From assembly GCF_050717535.1 (NCBI RefSeq), contig NZ_JBOITM010000081.1:14609-78608 (forward strand): DNA of 64,000 bases, written 5' to 3'. Below are positions 36,152 to 43,980 of this stretch, in pieces. The notes under the pieces were generated by a model that saw nothing but the letters and a program-made list of their open reading frames with translations, made no database searches and was not told the origin of the DNA. Origin of the DNA: Clostridium_AD sp050717535 (lineage in GTDB: Bacteria; Bacillota; Clostridia; Clostridiales; Clostridiaceae). Numbering within the stretch: position 1 is the first letter of the stretch; the number at the start of each line of letters is the position of its first letter. Made by a program: the position numbers and the translations under genes.

Positions 36152-37798
36152 TTATCCGAGTATTTGTTTTAAATCCTCTTCTGGTGTACTTATTGGTTTA
36201 ATGTCAAAAGTGTCAACTAAGAATTGTAATACATTTGGGCTTAAGAAAGCTGGTAGTGTTGGGCCAAGGTAAATTCCCTTTACGCCAAGTGACAATAATG
36301 CCAATAAGTCAGCAACAGCCTTTTGTTCGTACCAAGTTAAAACTATTGCAAGTGGTAGATCATTAATACCACATTTAAATGCATCAGCAAGTGCTAAAGC
36401 TATTTTAACAGCCGAATATGCATCGTTACATTGACCTATATCTAGTAATCTTGGAAGTCCTGCTACTTCTCCAAATTCTAACTTATTAAAACGATATTTT
36501 CCACAAGCTAAGGTAAGAATAATACAATCGCTTGGAACTTGCTTTGCAAATTCAGTGTAGTAATTTCTTCCTGCTTTCGCACCATCACATCCTCCAATTA
36601 AGAAGAAGTGTCTAATTTTACCGTCTTTAACTGCATTAACTATTGTTTCAGCATGAGCCAAAGTTGCTTTATGCCCAAATCCAACTAGAATTTCTTTAAC
36701 TTCTTCATCTTTTTCAAATCCACCAAGTTCTAGCGCCTTGTTTATCATTTCAGAGAAGTCTTTATGACCATTCTCATCAGCAGCTATATGTTTTACTCCA
36801 TCCCACCCAACAACACTTGTTGAGAATATCCTATCTTTATAAGAATCTCTTGGTTTCATTAAGCAGTTTGTTGTCATTAAAATACAACCAGGTATGCCAT
36901 CAAATTCCTTTTGTTGATTTTGCCATGCTCCTCCAAAGTTACCTACTAAATGTTTGAACTTATTTAGTTTAGGATATCCATGTGAAGGTAACATCTCACC
37001 ATGTGTGTAAATATTTATTCCCTTGCCTTCTGTTTGCTGGAGTAACATTTCAAGATCTCTTAATTCATGACCAGAAATTATAATAAATGGTCCTTTTTTA
37101 ATGTTTACATTAACTTTTGTAGGTGTAGGTGAGTTGTATTTCTCATTATTAGCTTTATCTAATACCTCCATAATCTTAACACTCATATCTCCAGTCTTAA
37201 TTAAGTACTTGATAAGGCCTTTAAGGTTTAAACTGTCATCCGTCATTACTGCTAAAGCTATAAAATAAAAATCATCTACTTCATCACTATTATAATTAAT
37301 AAATCTAGCTTGATGCGCGTAAGCAGCAATTCCTTTTAACCCATATTTTATAGTTTCTCGAACTGAGCGTATATCAGCATCTAAATCATCATCATACATG
37401 ACACCTGCTTTTTTAGCATCTTCAAGTATCTGCTCTTTAGTATCACTTAGATTATATAAAGCCTCTTTTGCATTTACTTCTTCTCCTAAAGCTTTTTTCC
37501 TTGCATCTTCTTTTATTACTTGAGATTTTTTAAGCATATCCATATGAGACTTTGGATCAAAATTAACATTAGTTAACGTCATAAACAATGAATTTTCAAT
37601 AAATGAAACCCATGACTTATCAAGTTTTTCACCTTTAGATAAAAGTTTAGTAGCATAACAACTTATTCCTTTTAACTGATATATGAGCAAATCCTGAAGT
37701 GCTGCAATTTCTGGTGTTTTTCCACAGACTCCTATATTGGTACATCCTTTTCCACCAGCAGTTTGTTCACATTGAAAACAAAACATTTTTCCTTGCAT
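36152..37798 (-). CDS. hcp: Hybrid cluster protein, copy 2
   Basis: 548 residues, same length as copy 1 with no gaps and only scattered substitutions (for example K209 to L-K-G changes near residue 200, and SANVLQFL to SPNVLQFL near the end). All cluster ligands are kept: Cys7, Cys10, Cys19, Cys25 and the hybrid-cluster segments. The ribosome site and first bases are also shared (GGAGGGTTA), so the duplication included the leader. It stands alone on its strand, divergent from an NADH oxidoreductase. A TATAAT at 37878 to 37873 lies beside a TGTAA-N5-TTACA dyad, so control differs from copy 1. Confidence 0.95.
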   Translation of the reverse strand: MQGKMFCFQCEQTAGGKGCTNIGVCGKTPEIAALQDLLIYQLKGISCYATKLLSKGEKLDKSWVSFIENSLFMTLTNVNFDPKSHMDMLKKSQVIKEDARKKALGEEVNAKEALYNLSDTKEQILEDAKKAGVMYDDDLDADIRSVRETIKYGLKGIAAYAHQARFINYNSDEVDDFYFIALAVMTDDSLNLKGLIKYLIKTGDMSVKIMEVLDKANNEKYNSPTPTKVNVNIKKGPFIIISGHELRDLEMLLQQTEGKGINIYTHGEMLPSHGYPKLNKFKHLVGNFGGAWQNQQKEFDGIPGCILMTTNCLMKPRDSYKDRIFSTSVVGWDGVKHIAADENGHKDFSEMINKALELGGFEKDEEVKEILVGFGHKATLAHAETIVNAVKDGKIRHFFLIGGCDGAKAGRNYYTEFAKQVPSDCIILTLACGKYRFNKLEFGEVAGLPRLLDIGQCNDAYSAVKIALALADAFKCGINDLPLAIVLTWYEQKAVADLLALLSLGVKGIYLGPTLPAFLSPNVLQFLVDTFDIKPISTPEEDLKQILG

Positions 37799-37872
37799 AT
37801 GTAACCCTCCTATTTTTTAAAATATTTCAGTATCTAAGCTCTACGTTGAGTAGTTAATTGATGATTCAATCA

Positions 37873-37893
37873 ATTATATGTAAATTAGTTACA
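37873..37893 (-). promoter_or_regulatory. Candidate hcp copy 2 promoter with adjoining dyad
   Basis: On the minus strand TGTAACTAATTTACA (37893 to 37879) directly abuts TATAAT (37878 to 37873), so a bound protein would block RNA polymerase. The protein is unknown. Confidence 0.4.
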
Positions 37894-38052
37894 TTACTAT
37901 ACTTTACCATTATAATAGATAACTTTCAATATTTTATTAACCTTTTTGTAATCTTAAATACCCTTGGATTAATATTACACATTTATAATCATATAAAGGT
38001 TTTAACCCGTTAACCTTATTTATTATAGTATAATTTATTTTATGTATGTCTA

Positions 38053-38095
38053 TTTGATTTAAATCACATTAAAAACCAAACTATATGGATATAAT
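38053..38095 (+). promoter_or_regulatory. Class II Crp/Fnr promoter of the NADH oxidoreductase operon
   Basis: TTTGATTTAAATCACA (38053-38068) is centred 29.5 bases before a consensus -10 TATAAT (38090-38095). Confidence 0.82.
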
Positions 38096-38193
38096 GTTAT
38101 TTAAAGAATCAAATAATTATTGACTTTGCAATTAAAACTAAAGTTAAAAAATAAGCAGAGTGAAGCTAGACAATTATAATGGAGGCAATTAAA

Positions 38194-39408
38194 ATGAGTG
38201 ATAACATAGTTATAATAGGTGGTGGCATTGCTGCTATAAGTGCAGTTAAGACAATTAGAGAAACTGATAGCGATATAAATATATTCATATTTCAAAGTGA
38301 AAAATATTATCCTTACTATAGGATAAAGTTGACAAAAGGCCTCTTCAATATTCTTGATGAAGAAAAAATAATGCTTCAGAAAAAAGATTGGTACGAATTT
38401 AATAATGTTAAATTGTGTCTTGGAAGTGAAGTTATTGGAGTTGATATCATTAAGAGTGAAATTATCTTGCAAAATGGTAATAGATTTGGTTATAATAAGT
38501 TATTACTCGCTAATGGTTCAAAAAATTTTATTCCACCTATTGATGGTATTGATAAAGAAAATGTTTATACCATAAGAAAATTAGATAATACTCGAGATAT
38601 ACAAAATAATATCAATGATAAAACAACTATATTAAATGTAGGCGGTGGAGTACAAGGAATAGAAACAGCATGGAGTCTTAATAAATATGGTAAAAATGCT
38701 ATCATAGCCGAGTTTCAAGAAAGATTAATGCCTCGCCAGTTAGATAAAAGGTCATCTGAAATTCTTAAAACTGCAATTGAAGATTTTAAAACTAAAGTGC
38801 TTTTAAATACACACATAGTAAAAATTCTTGGAGATACTAAGGTAAAAGGTGTAGAAACAGTTGCTGGACAAATTATTGAAAGTGACATGGTTATTTTTTC
38901 TGTGGGAATAAGAGCTAATAAGGAATTATTAGTGGGTACAAAAGTAAAAACTAATAATGGAATTTTAGTTAATGAGAAAATGGAAACTAATATAAAAAAT
39001 GTTTACGCCGCAGGGGATGTAGCAGAGTTAAATGGAAGAATAGTTGGACTTTGGAACATTGCTATTGAACAAGGAAAAACAGCTGGATATAATATGGTAG
39101 GTAAAGAGATGGTTTACAAAGAGGTTGTACCAGTTACCATATTAAATGCTTTCGATATAGCACTTTTCTCCATGGGTGAGGTAGATGAGAACCAATGTGA
39201 TAAAACAATAATGGAAGAAGACTCCAATGGGTTGCATTATAAGAGGTTATTTATTAGAGATAATAAAATAATAGGTGCCATTGTAATCGGAGATAATAAG
39301 TATTCTACCTTAATAAAGGCTGCAATAGAAAAGAAGATTGTATTTTCAGACGTGGATTTATTGAATACAAAAATAAATGATTTATTAGTGAAATCAAAAA
39401 GTAGTTAA
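38194..39408 (+). CDS. NAD(P)H/FAD oxidoreductase, NADH:rubredoxin oxidoreductase type
   Basis: 404 residues from ATG 38194, which lies eight bases after GGAGG. The ATG at 38179 overlaps that site. FAD-binding IIGGGIAAISAV starts at residue 6, the NAD-binding GGGVQGIETAW lies near residue 150, and the second flavin motif is VYAAGDVAEL. This is the pyridine-nucleotide disulfide class II fold that feeds electrons to rubredoxin, flavodiiron proteins or nitrite reductase. The next two genes are a flavodiiron remnant and a ferredoxin, so the ancestral unit looks like a complete NO/O2 reduction chain. Confidence 0.88.
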   Translation: MSDNIVIIGGGIAAISAVKTIRETDSDINIFIFQSEKYYPYYRIKLTKGLFNILDEEKIMLQKKDWYEFNNVKLCLGSEVIGVDIIKSEIILQNGNRFGYNKLLLANGSKNFIPPIDGIDKENVYTIRKLDNTRDIQNNINDKTTILNVGGGVQGIETAWSLNKYGKNAIIAEFQERLMPRQLDKRSSEILKTAIEDFKTKVLLNTHIVKILGDTKVKGVETVAGQIIESDMVIFSVGIRANKELLVGTKVKTNNGILVNEKMETNIKNVYAAGDVAELNGRIVGLWNIAIEQGKTAGYNMVGKEMVYKEVVPVTILNAFDIALFSMGEVDENQCDKTIMEEDSNGLHYKRLFIRDNKIIGAIVIGDNKYSTLIKAAIEKKIVFSDVDLLNTKINDLLVKSKSS

Positions 39409-39422
39409 ATGGAGGGTATTAG

Positions 39423-40027
39423 ATGAGTTTTAAAATAAGTGATACTGTTACCTGGGTTGAAAAAATTGATTGGGAGCTTCGATCATTCCATGGTGAGGAA
39501 TACTCTTCCTAGTCATGGAATAATATGGAGAGATAATCCATTGCAAATAGTAAATAAATATATGGGATGGGCAAAAATTACCAGGAAAATTACATCACAA
39601 TAATTTATGATACTATGTGGAATTCCACTAGAAGAATGGCTGAAGCCATATCAGAAGGTGTAAAAAGTTCAAATAGTGGTATTAAAATAAAAATTTTTAA
39701 TTCATCTAAAAGTGATAAAAATGATATTATTACAGAAGTTTTTAAATCAAAGATTGTGCTTATTGGTTCATCAACAATAAATAAAGGTATATTATCTTCA
39801 ACAGCGGCAATACTAGAAATGATTAAAGGACTTGAATTTAAAGTGAAAAGTGCAGCAGCCTTTGTACTTATGGATGGGGGGGTGGGTCTACAAAGATAAT
39901 TACTGAAGATTTAAATAAAGCTGGTTTTGAGGTAATAAATGAAGGAATAAGAGAATTGTGGAACCCAGATGAAGATGGATTAAACAGATGCAGGGATTTT
40001 GGAAGGAATATTATAGAAAAAATCTAA
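39423..40027 (+). pseudogene. Second flavodiiron protein gene, destroyed
   Basis: The start is normal after GGAGGG (MSFKISDTVTWVEKIDW), but after HGEEYSS the frame stops. The sequence jumps to PSHGIIWRDNPLQIVNKY in another frame, so about 200 residues with most di-iron ligands are deleted. The flavodoxin part then runs to KSAAAF, where one missing base breaks the frame (FGxYGW expected). The original C-terminus TEDLNKAGFEVINEG and a stop at 40025 follow in the shifted frame. It resembles the FprA class different from the intact gene at 29717. Confidence 0.88.
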
Positions 40028-40052
40028 TTATATTATAAGGAGGAATATTTTT

Positions 40053-40241
40053 ATGAAAGGTTTTGTTGATAAGGATACATGTATAGGATGTGGATTGTGT
40101 GCTTCTGTATGCCCGGAAATCTTCGAGATGATGGATGATGGATTGGCAGAAGCATCGGAAAATGAAATTGAAGATAAGCTAATGGAAAGCGCTAAAGATG
40201 CTGAAGAGCAGTGTCCTGTAAGCGCCATTACAATTGAATAA
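40053..40241 (+). CDS. 4Fe-4S ferredoxin, single cluster
   Basis: 62 residues. Cys10, Cys13 and Cys16 with Cys54 in the C-terminal CPVSAI form one 4Fe-4S cluster. Cys20 is an extra residue in the CPEIF segment. It is highly acidic, as small electron carriers are. ATG follows AAGGAGG. Last gene after the oxidoreductase and the flavodiiron remnant. The tail of this protein is the one found fused to the chemoreceptor at 25926, and its N-terminal part is duplicated in the remnant at 35594. Confidence 0.93.
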   Translation: MKGFVDKDTCIGCGLCASVCPEIFEMMDDGLAEASENEIEDKLMESAKDAEEQCPVSAITIE

Positions 40242-40257
40242 TAGTATTGATAATTAT

Positions 40258-40287
40258 TAGCACTAGCCAAAGCTGGTGCTATTTTTT
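40258..40287 (+). terminator. Intrinsic terminator of the ferredoxin operon
   Basis: TAGCACTAGC (40258-40267) pairs with GCTGGTGCTA (40272-40281) with one G-U pair, then six T. Confidence 0.88.
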
Positions 40288-40302
40288 ATTTGATTTAAAC
40301 GG

Positions 40303-40352
40303 ACACAAAAACAGAGACATCGCAAGAATTTGTAATGTCTTTGTTTTTGTGT
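40303..40352. terminator. Long hairpin terminator for the permease operon
   Basis: 18-base arms 40303-40320 and 40335-40352 pair with one wobble. T-rich flanks lie on both strands. Confidence 0.75.
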
Positions 40353-40373
40353 TTTATTTTAGATCTCGCTATA

Positions 40374-41105
40374 TTATTTTTTATATCCAATAGCCTTAGC
40401 TGGGCATTTTCCTATTGCTGCCTTTATGTTTTCATTTTCCTCTGATTTTGAAATTTTAATAATAACCTTTGCCTTTTTATTTTCAATAGCAAAAGTCTCT
40501 GGCGATATTTTTGTACATAATCCACAACTCATGCAATATTGATTATTTACATTAAGCACAAAATCTTCTTCATTAGTCAAAATATCATCCATTGGTATAT
40601 CCTCTTTTTTAACTAACCTTGAAGTAATATAAGCCATAATAAAAATTGAAATAGTAGTTAAAACCCATCTTATAGCCATAAATTTAGGTCCTAAAAATTT
40701 TGCTTCATTAGCCAGCATTGGTATTTTAATTACTGCCCAAGTGCTAAGCATGATAACAATGCTTGTAACACTAGCGCCTTTTTTTAAGAGCATTTTGCAC
40801 ACAGGAAATGCAGCATATATGGGTCCTGCTGAAAAACTTCCGAGTAAGAAAGAAAATATAGGTCCTTTAAACCCTGAACCTTCACCTAAAGCACTTTCTA
40901 TTGATTTTTTAGGAACCCAGGCTTCGATAAGAGAGGTTAGTATCAATATAACTGGCATTATTATAAGCATTTCCTTTACGTAATATAAGCTATTATTTAA
41001 AGACTGAATAGCTTTACTTGGCATTAGAATTCCTAGTAATATATAAGTTGTAATTACTAAGGTTAAAAACATATTATTTTTTAGTTTTGCTCTAATGGCA
41101 TTCAC
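40374..41105 (-). CDS. Permease half (DUF318/ArsP-like) with C-terminal ferredoxin domain
   Basis: 243 residues. Membrane helices lie at about 15-35, 45-65, 75-125 and 145-165, with the family phrase SAGPIYAAFPVCKMLLKKGA. A cytoplasmic single-cluster ferredoxin domain follows: CMSCGLC at about 191-197 and CPAKAI near the end give four ligands. The neighbouring 160-residue gene is the other half, overlapping by four bases. A transporter with a built-in electron carrier is unusual, and the substrate is unknown. It belongs to a cupin-led operon with a GTAAC-type Crp/Fnr promoter. Confidence 0.82.
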   Translation of the reverse strand: MNAIRAKLKNNMFLTLVITTYILLGILMPSKAIQSLNNSLYYVKEMLIIMPVILILTSLIEAWVPKKSIESALGEGSGFKGPIFSFLLGSFSAGPIYAAFPVCKMLLKKGASVTSIVIMLSTWAVIKIPMLANEAKFLGPKFMAIRWVLTTISIFIMAYITSRLVKKEDIPMDDILTNEEDFVLNVNNQYCMSCGLCTKISPETFAIENKKAKVIIKISKSEENENIKAAIGKCPAKAIGYKK

Positions 41106-41584
41106 AATACCACCCCCATCAATAATGCAATTATAATGGCAAAAATAAAGCTCAAAGAGTTCCTTACTATAGTAAACTTTAAACCAAACTCTTTTTTTTC
41201 AAGGGAAAAAGTAACTATTCCTACCATAGTAAGTGTTGTTAAAAATGCAACCACTGGGACTATGTTTGCTCCAGCATTTACAAGAGATCCTACCAGTGGA
41301 AAAGCAACAAAAGCAGGTATTAAAGTTATACTTCCTACAAAAGCGGAAACAATTGTTGATATAAAAATATTAGACTGGCCCATATATTGTTTTATGATAT
41401 CAGGAGGAATAAAAGTTAATATCAAACCAATTAAAAATAGTATTCCAATTATCTGGCTTATCATATTTTTCATCATTCCACTAGACATCTTAATAGAATT
41501 TAATGTTCTTTTTTTATCTTTAGTTATTGACCAAATAAACCATGTTCCAGCAATAATCCAAAGTGCAATGGTGAATATATCCAT
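41102..41584 (-). CDS. Permease half (DUF318/ArsP-like)
   Basis: 160 residues with about five helices, including IIGILFLIGLILTF and the motif GSITLIPAFVAFPLVGSLVNAG, which mirrors the SAGPIYAAFPVCK segment of its partner. The two genes look like two homologous repeats of an ArsP-type permease encoded separately. It starts directly after the cupin gene (one base gap) and its stop overlaps the next start, so all three genes are tightly coupled. Confidence 0.8.
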   Translation of the reverse strand: MDIFTIALWIIAGTWFIWSITKDKKRTLNSIKMSSGMMKNMISQIIGILFLIGLILTFIPPDIIKQYMGQSNIFISTIVSAFVGSITLIPAFVAFPLVGSLVNAGANIVPVVAFLTTLTMVGIVTFSLEKKEFGLKFTIVRNSLSFIFAIIIALLMGVVL

Positions 41585-41585
41585 C

Positions 41586-41912
41586 TTAATTACCTACATA
41601 ATTTTTAGGGTTAGGCGCTTTAATTACGAAAAATTCAAGAATTTCTTCATTAAAGTTGTTTATATTCATTTTAATATTATAGGGTATATTCACAATATTC
41701 CCCTGTTGATATTCTTTTTCTTCTTGTTCTCCTAGTTGTATAGTCAATATACCTTTTATTATAACCATATATACATTAGAATTAGAGAAGTGTTCCGCCA
41801 GACCTGTTCCTTTAGTCAGTGTCATATGCATTAAAAGTAAATTGTCATCATCGATAGTTTTTTCAACCTTTTTTTCAATAGATTTGTTGAATTTATAATT
41901 TTTTTCTATCAT
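41586..41912 (-). CDS. Small single-domain cupin (third of three)
   Basis: 108 residues from ATG 41912, eight bases after AAAGGGG. One cupin barrel with degenerate motif 1 (GTGLAEHFSNSNVYMVIIKG, one His) and motif 2 (GNIVNIPYNIKMNI) without His, so metal binding is doubtful. It leads the cupin-permease-permease/ferredoxin operon. The promoter at 41946-41988 gives a 27-base leader. Like the other two cupins it ends with APNP-type sequence, which hints at a shared family. Confidence 0.78.
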   Translation of the reverse strand: MIEKNYKFNKSIEKKVEKTIDDDNLLLMHMTLTKGTGLAEHFSNSNVYMVIIKGILTIQLGEQEEKEYQQGNIVNIPYNIKMNINNFNEEILEFFVIKAPNPKNYVGN

Positions 41913-41945
41913 TTTAATTTCCCCTTTCAAAATATCTCTACATGT

Positions 41946-41988
41946 ATTATAATTTAATCTAAGTTATAAATCAGTTACCATGGTTACT
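41946..41988 (-). promoter_or_regulatory. Class II promoter of the cupin-permease operon, GTAAC-type box
   Basis: GTTACCATGGTTAC (41974-41987) is centred 29.5 bases before a minus-strand consensus -10 TATAAT (41951 to 41946). The same 25 bases occur reversed at 18961-18985. The divergent Crp/Fnr gene begins 29 bases away on the other side, so autoregulation is likely. Confidence 0.84.
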
Positions 41989-42016
41989 AATTTATAAAAA
42001 AGGAGATAATTAATAT

Positions 42017-42694
42017 ATGATATCCTATGTTCCTTTACTTAAAAACATTGATTTATTTAAAGACCTTTCTTTTGAAGATCTGAATTATTTATTCACCAAA
42101 GATCTATACGAAATTACAAACTATAAAAAAAATTCTGTAATATATTTTCAGAACGAAAAGTGCACAAGGTTTGACCTAATTTTAAAGGGAACTATATTAG
42201 TTCAAGGCATTGATTCAAAAGGAAATGTACTAACTATTAGTGATTTTACTGTTGGTGATGTTTTAGGTGGAAATTTGCTTTTTTCACATAGGAACTTTTA
42301 TCCTATGACAGTTATTTCAAAAACTGATGCTATCATCCTTCATATGAAGAAAGATTTAATTTTGAAGCTCTGTCAAATTGATGTGGCTTTTTTAAATAAT
42401 TTTCTCGGTTCAATATCAGATAAAACTTCAATATTAACAGATAAAATCAACTCATTATCTATGAAAACTATAAGACAATGTATAATTGATTTTTTAATAT
42501 ATGAAAGCTTCTCGCAAAACAGCAGGACCATTAAATTAGGATACACTAAAAAAGAACTTGCTGAAAAATTTGGAATTCAACGGCCCTCTCTTTCTCGTGA
42601 ATTAAATAAAATGAGAAAGGACGGATTAATAGAATATGATGCTCGCTCAATAACAATAATTGATATAGATTCATTAACCAATTCTCATTTGTAG
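42017..42694 (+). CDS. Crp/Fnr family regulator divergent from the cupin-permease operon
   Basis: 225 residues: a beta-roll sensor domain with no N-terminal cysteines and a winged helix whose recognition helix is FGIQRPSLSRELNKMR. Pro replaces the Glu of the Crp triad, so TGTGA half sites are not expected. The GTAAC-type box just upstream is the natural candidate target. ATG follows AAGGAG. I recall similar clostridial regulators being linked to hcp control, but cannot confirm it from here. Confidence 0.85.
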   Translation: MISYVPLLKNIDLFKDLSFEDLNYLFTKDLYEITNYKKNSVIYFQNEKCTRFDLILKGTILVQGIDSKGNVLTISDFTVGDVLGGNLLFSHRNFYPMTVISKTDAIILHMKKDLILKLCQIDVAFLNNFLGSISDKTSILTDKINSLSMKTIRQCIIDFLIYESFSQNSRTIKLGYTKKELAEKFGIQRPSLSRELNKMRKDGLIEYDARSITIIDIDSLTNSHL

Positions 42695-42764
42695 ATTATG
42701 TGACTTATAAATAAACTAGTTCTAATGTTAATGGCGACAAATATGTTGTAATAATCTATATGCT

Positions 42765-43777
42765 TTAAACTATATAACTTATAGTAGCCTCAGGCAAATA
42801 TTTTTGAATTAATTCTCTAATGACATCCTCAGCTGGATTTCTATATTCACTGCGATATGTATATTTACCTGGCCCCTTTGGCCTCATCTTAATCTTATCA
42901 AGCAAATTTACTGCTTTTGGCATGCTTTCTGTATTAATAATATAATTAGGTAAACCATAGGTCATAAATATTACCTCTATAAATAATTGATTTTTAAGCT
43001 TAAATGATAAACTCTCCTTAACTTCCTTAAACATATTATCATACATTATTTCCCACCCATTTTCCAAAATTATAGGGGCGATATTTAATCCTATTTTATA
43101 TCCAACTTCAAACATCTTATTTGCTGCAATAATTCTCTCTTTTAAACTACTAGTGCCAAACTCTACTTTTTCTATATTTCTTGTGGATTAATGGAAATTC
43201 GCATTTGTGTGTGACCATTGTGATTCGCCGTTAATAAATCGTCCACAGCATCAAACTTTGTTGAAAAGGTGGCTGTCGCATTTTCTAGCTTTCCAAACTC
43301 CTCAATTGCCCATCTTAAATTTCCCGTTATAGTATTTTCAAGGACCATATCAGAATTACTACCTAATTCATAAACCTTATGTTCCCCTACTTTCACAATC
43401 GTCTTCTTTACTTTGTTCATTATTTCATCTCTATTCATATATATTCTAAGATAAGAGTTAGTGTTAAAATGACAAACTAAATAACAATAAAGACAGGTCG
43501 CAGTACAACCGCTAGAGGTAAATGGAACAATAAAATCTGCACTTTTATCATTGGGTGTTAGTTTTATAGTCTTTCTTGTACCTAAGATTAAGTATTTTTT
43601 CATTTTAGTATATTCCTTATTAGGTAGATGTCTTAATTCTTCAATTTTATGATGGGCTTCTATAGGGGTAAGTGGAATATTTAATTTATCATATCTCTCT
43701 AATATTTCTTTTCCTTGTTCATATTTTTTTACTATTTCTTCATAATAAACTCGTAATGGTATAAAAGGTCTCATCAT
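42765..43777 (-). pseudogene. splB: Spore photoproduct lyase gene broken by a frameshift
   Basis: The first part (MMRPFIPLRVYYEE onward) has the radical SAM motif CTATCLYC and the family phrases RKTIKLTPNDKSADFIVPF and STKFDAVDDLL, then stops at 43172 after INPQEI. One base is missing there: the next frame continues EKVEFGTSSLKERI and runs to 42765, completing a normal product of about 340 residues. Spore photoproduct lyase repairs UV damage during germination. Start chosen at 43777 after GGGAG. A sequencing error would restore the gene. Confidence 0.85.
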
Positions 43778-43933
43778 ACCTCTCCCTTTCGTATATAGCA
43801 ATAAAAATTAACTTTAGTTTAGTATTTTACTAGTGAACCTTATTTATACTTATATAATTGAACAGCATTAATTTCAGTTATATTCATTACATTTGTAATA
43901 TGCATAAAAAATGTAGATCTAGAATCATTCATT

Positions 43934-43978
43934 TTAATTTTTTCTTGGACTTCCAACAAAGTCAATTAATTTACTCAT
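43934..43978 (-). pseudogene. N-terminal remnant of a flavodoxin-like (FMN reductase) protein
   Basis: Right after the Rossmann gene a GGAGG is followed by MSKLIDFVGSPRKN and a stop. (F/G)SPRKNGNT is the usual FMN-binding start of NADPH-dependent FMN reductases and iron-sulfur flavoproteins, so this is a truncated relic. Decayed sequence continues to about 43850. Confidence 0.5.
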
Positions 43979-43980
43979 AT

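Noticed and set aside
41136..41735. Plus-strand open frame of 199 codons
   Set aside because: Antisense to the permease and cupin genes, which overlap tightly and have membrane and cupin motifs.
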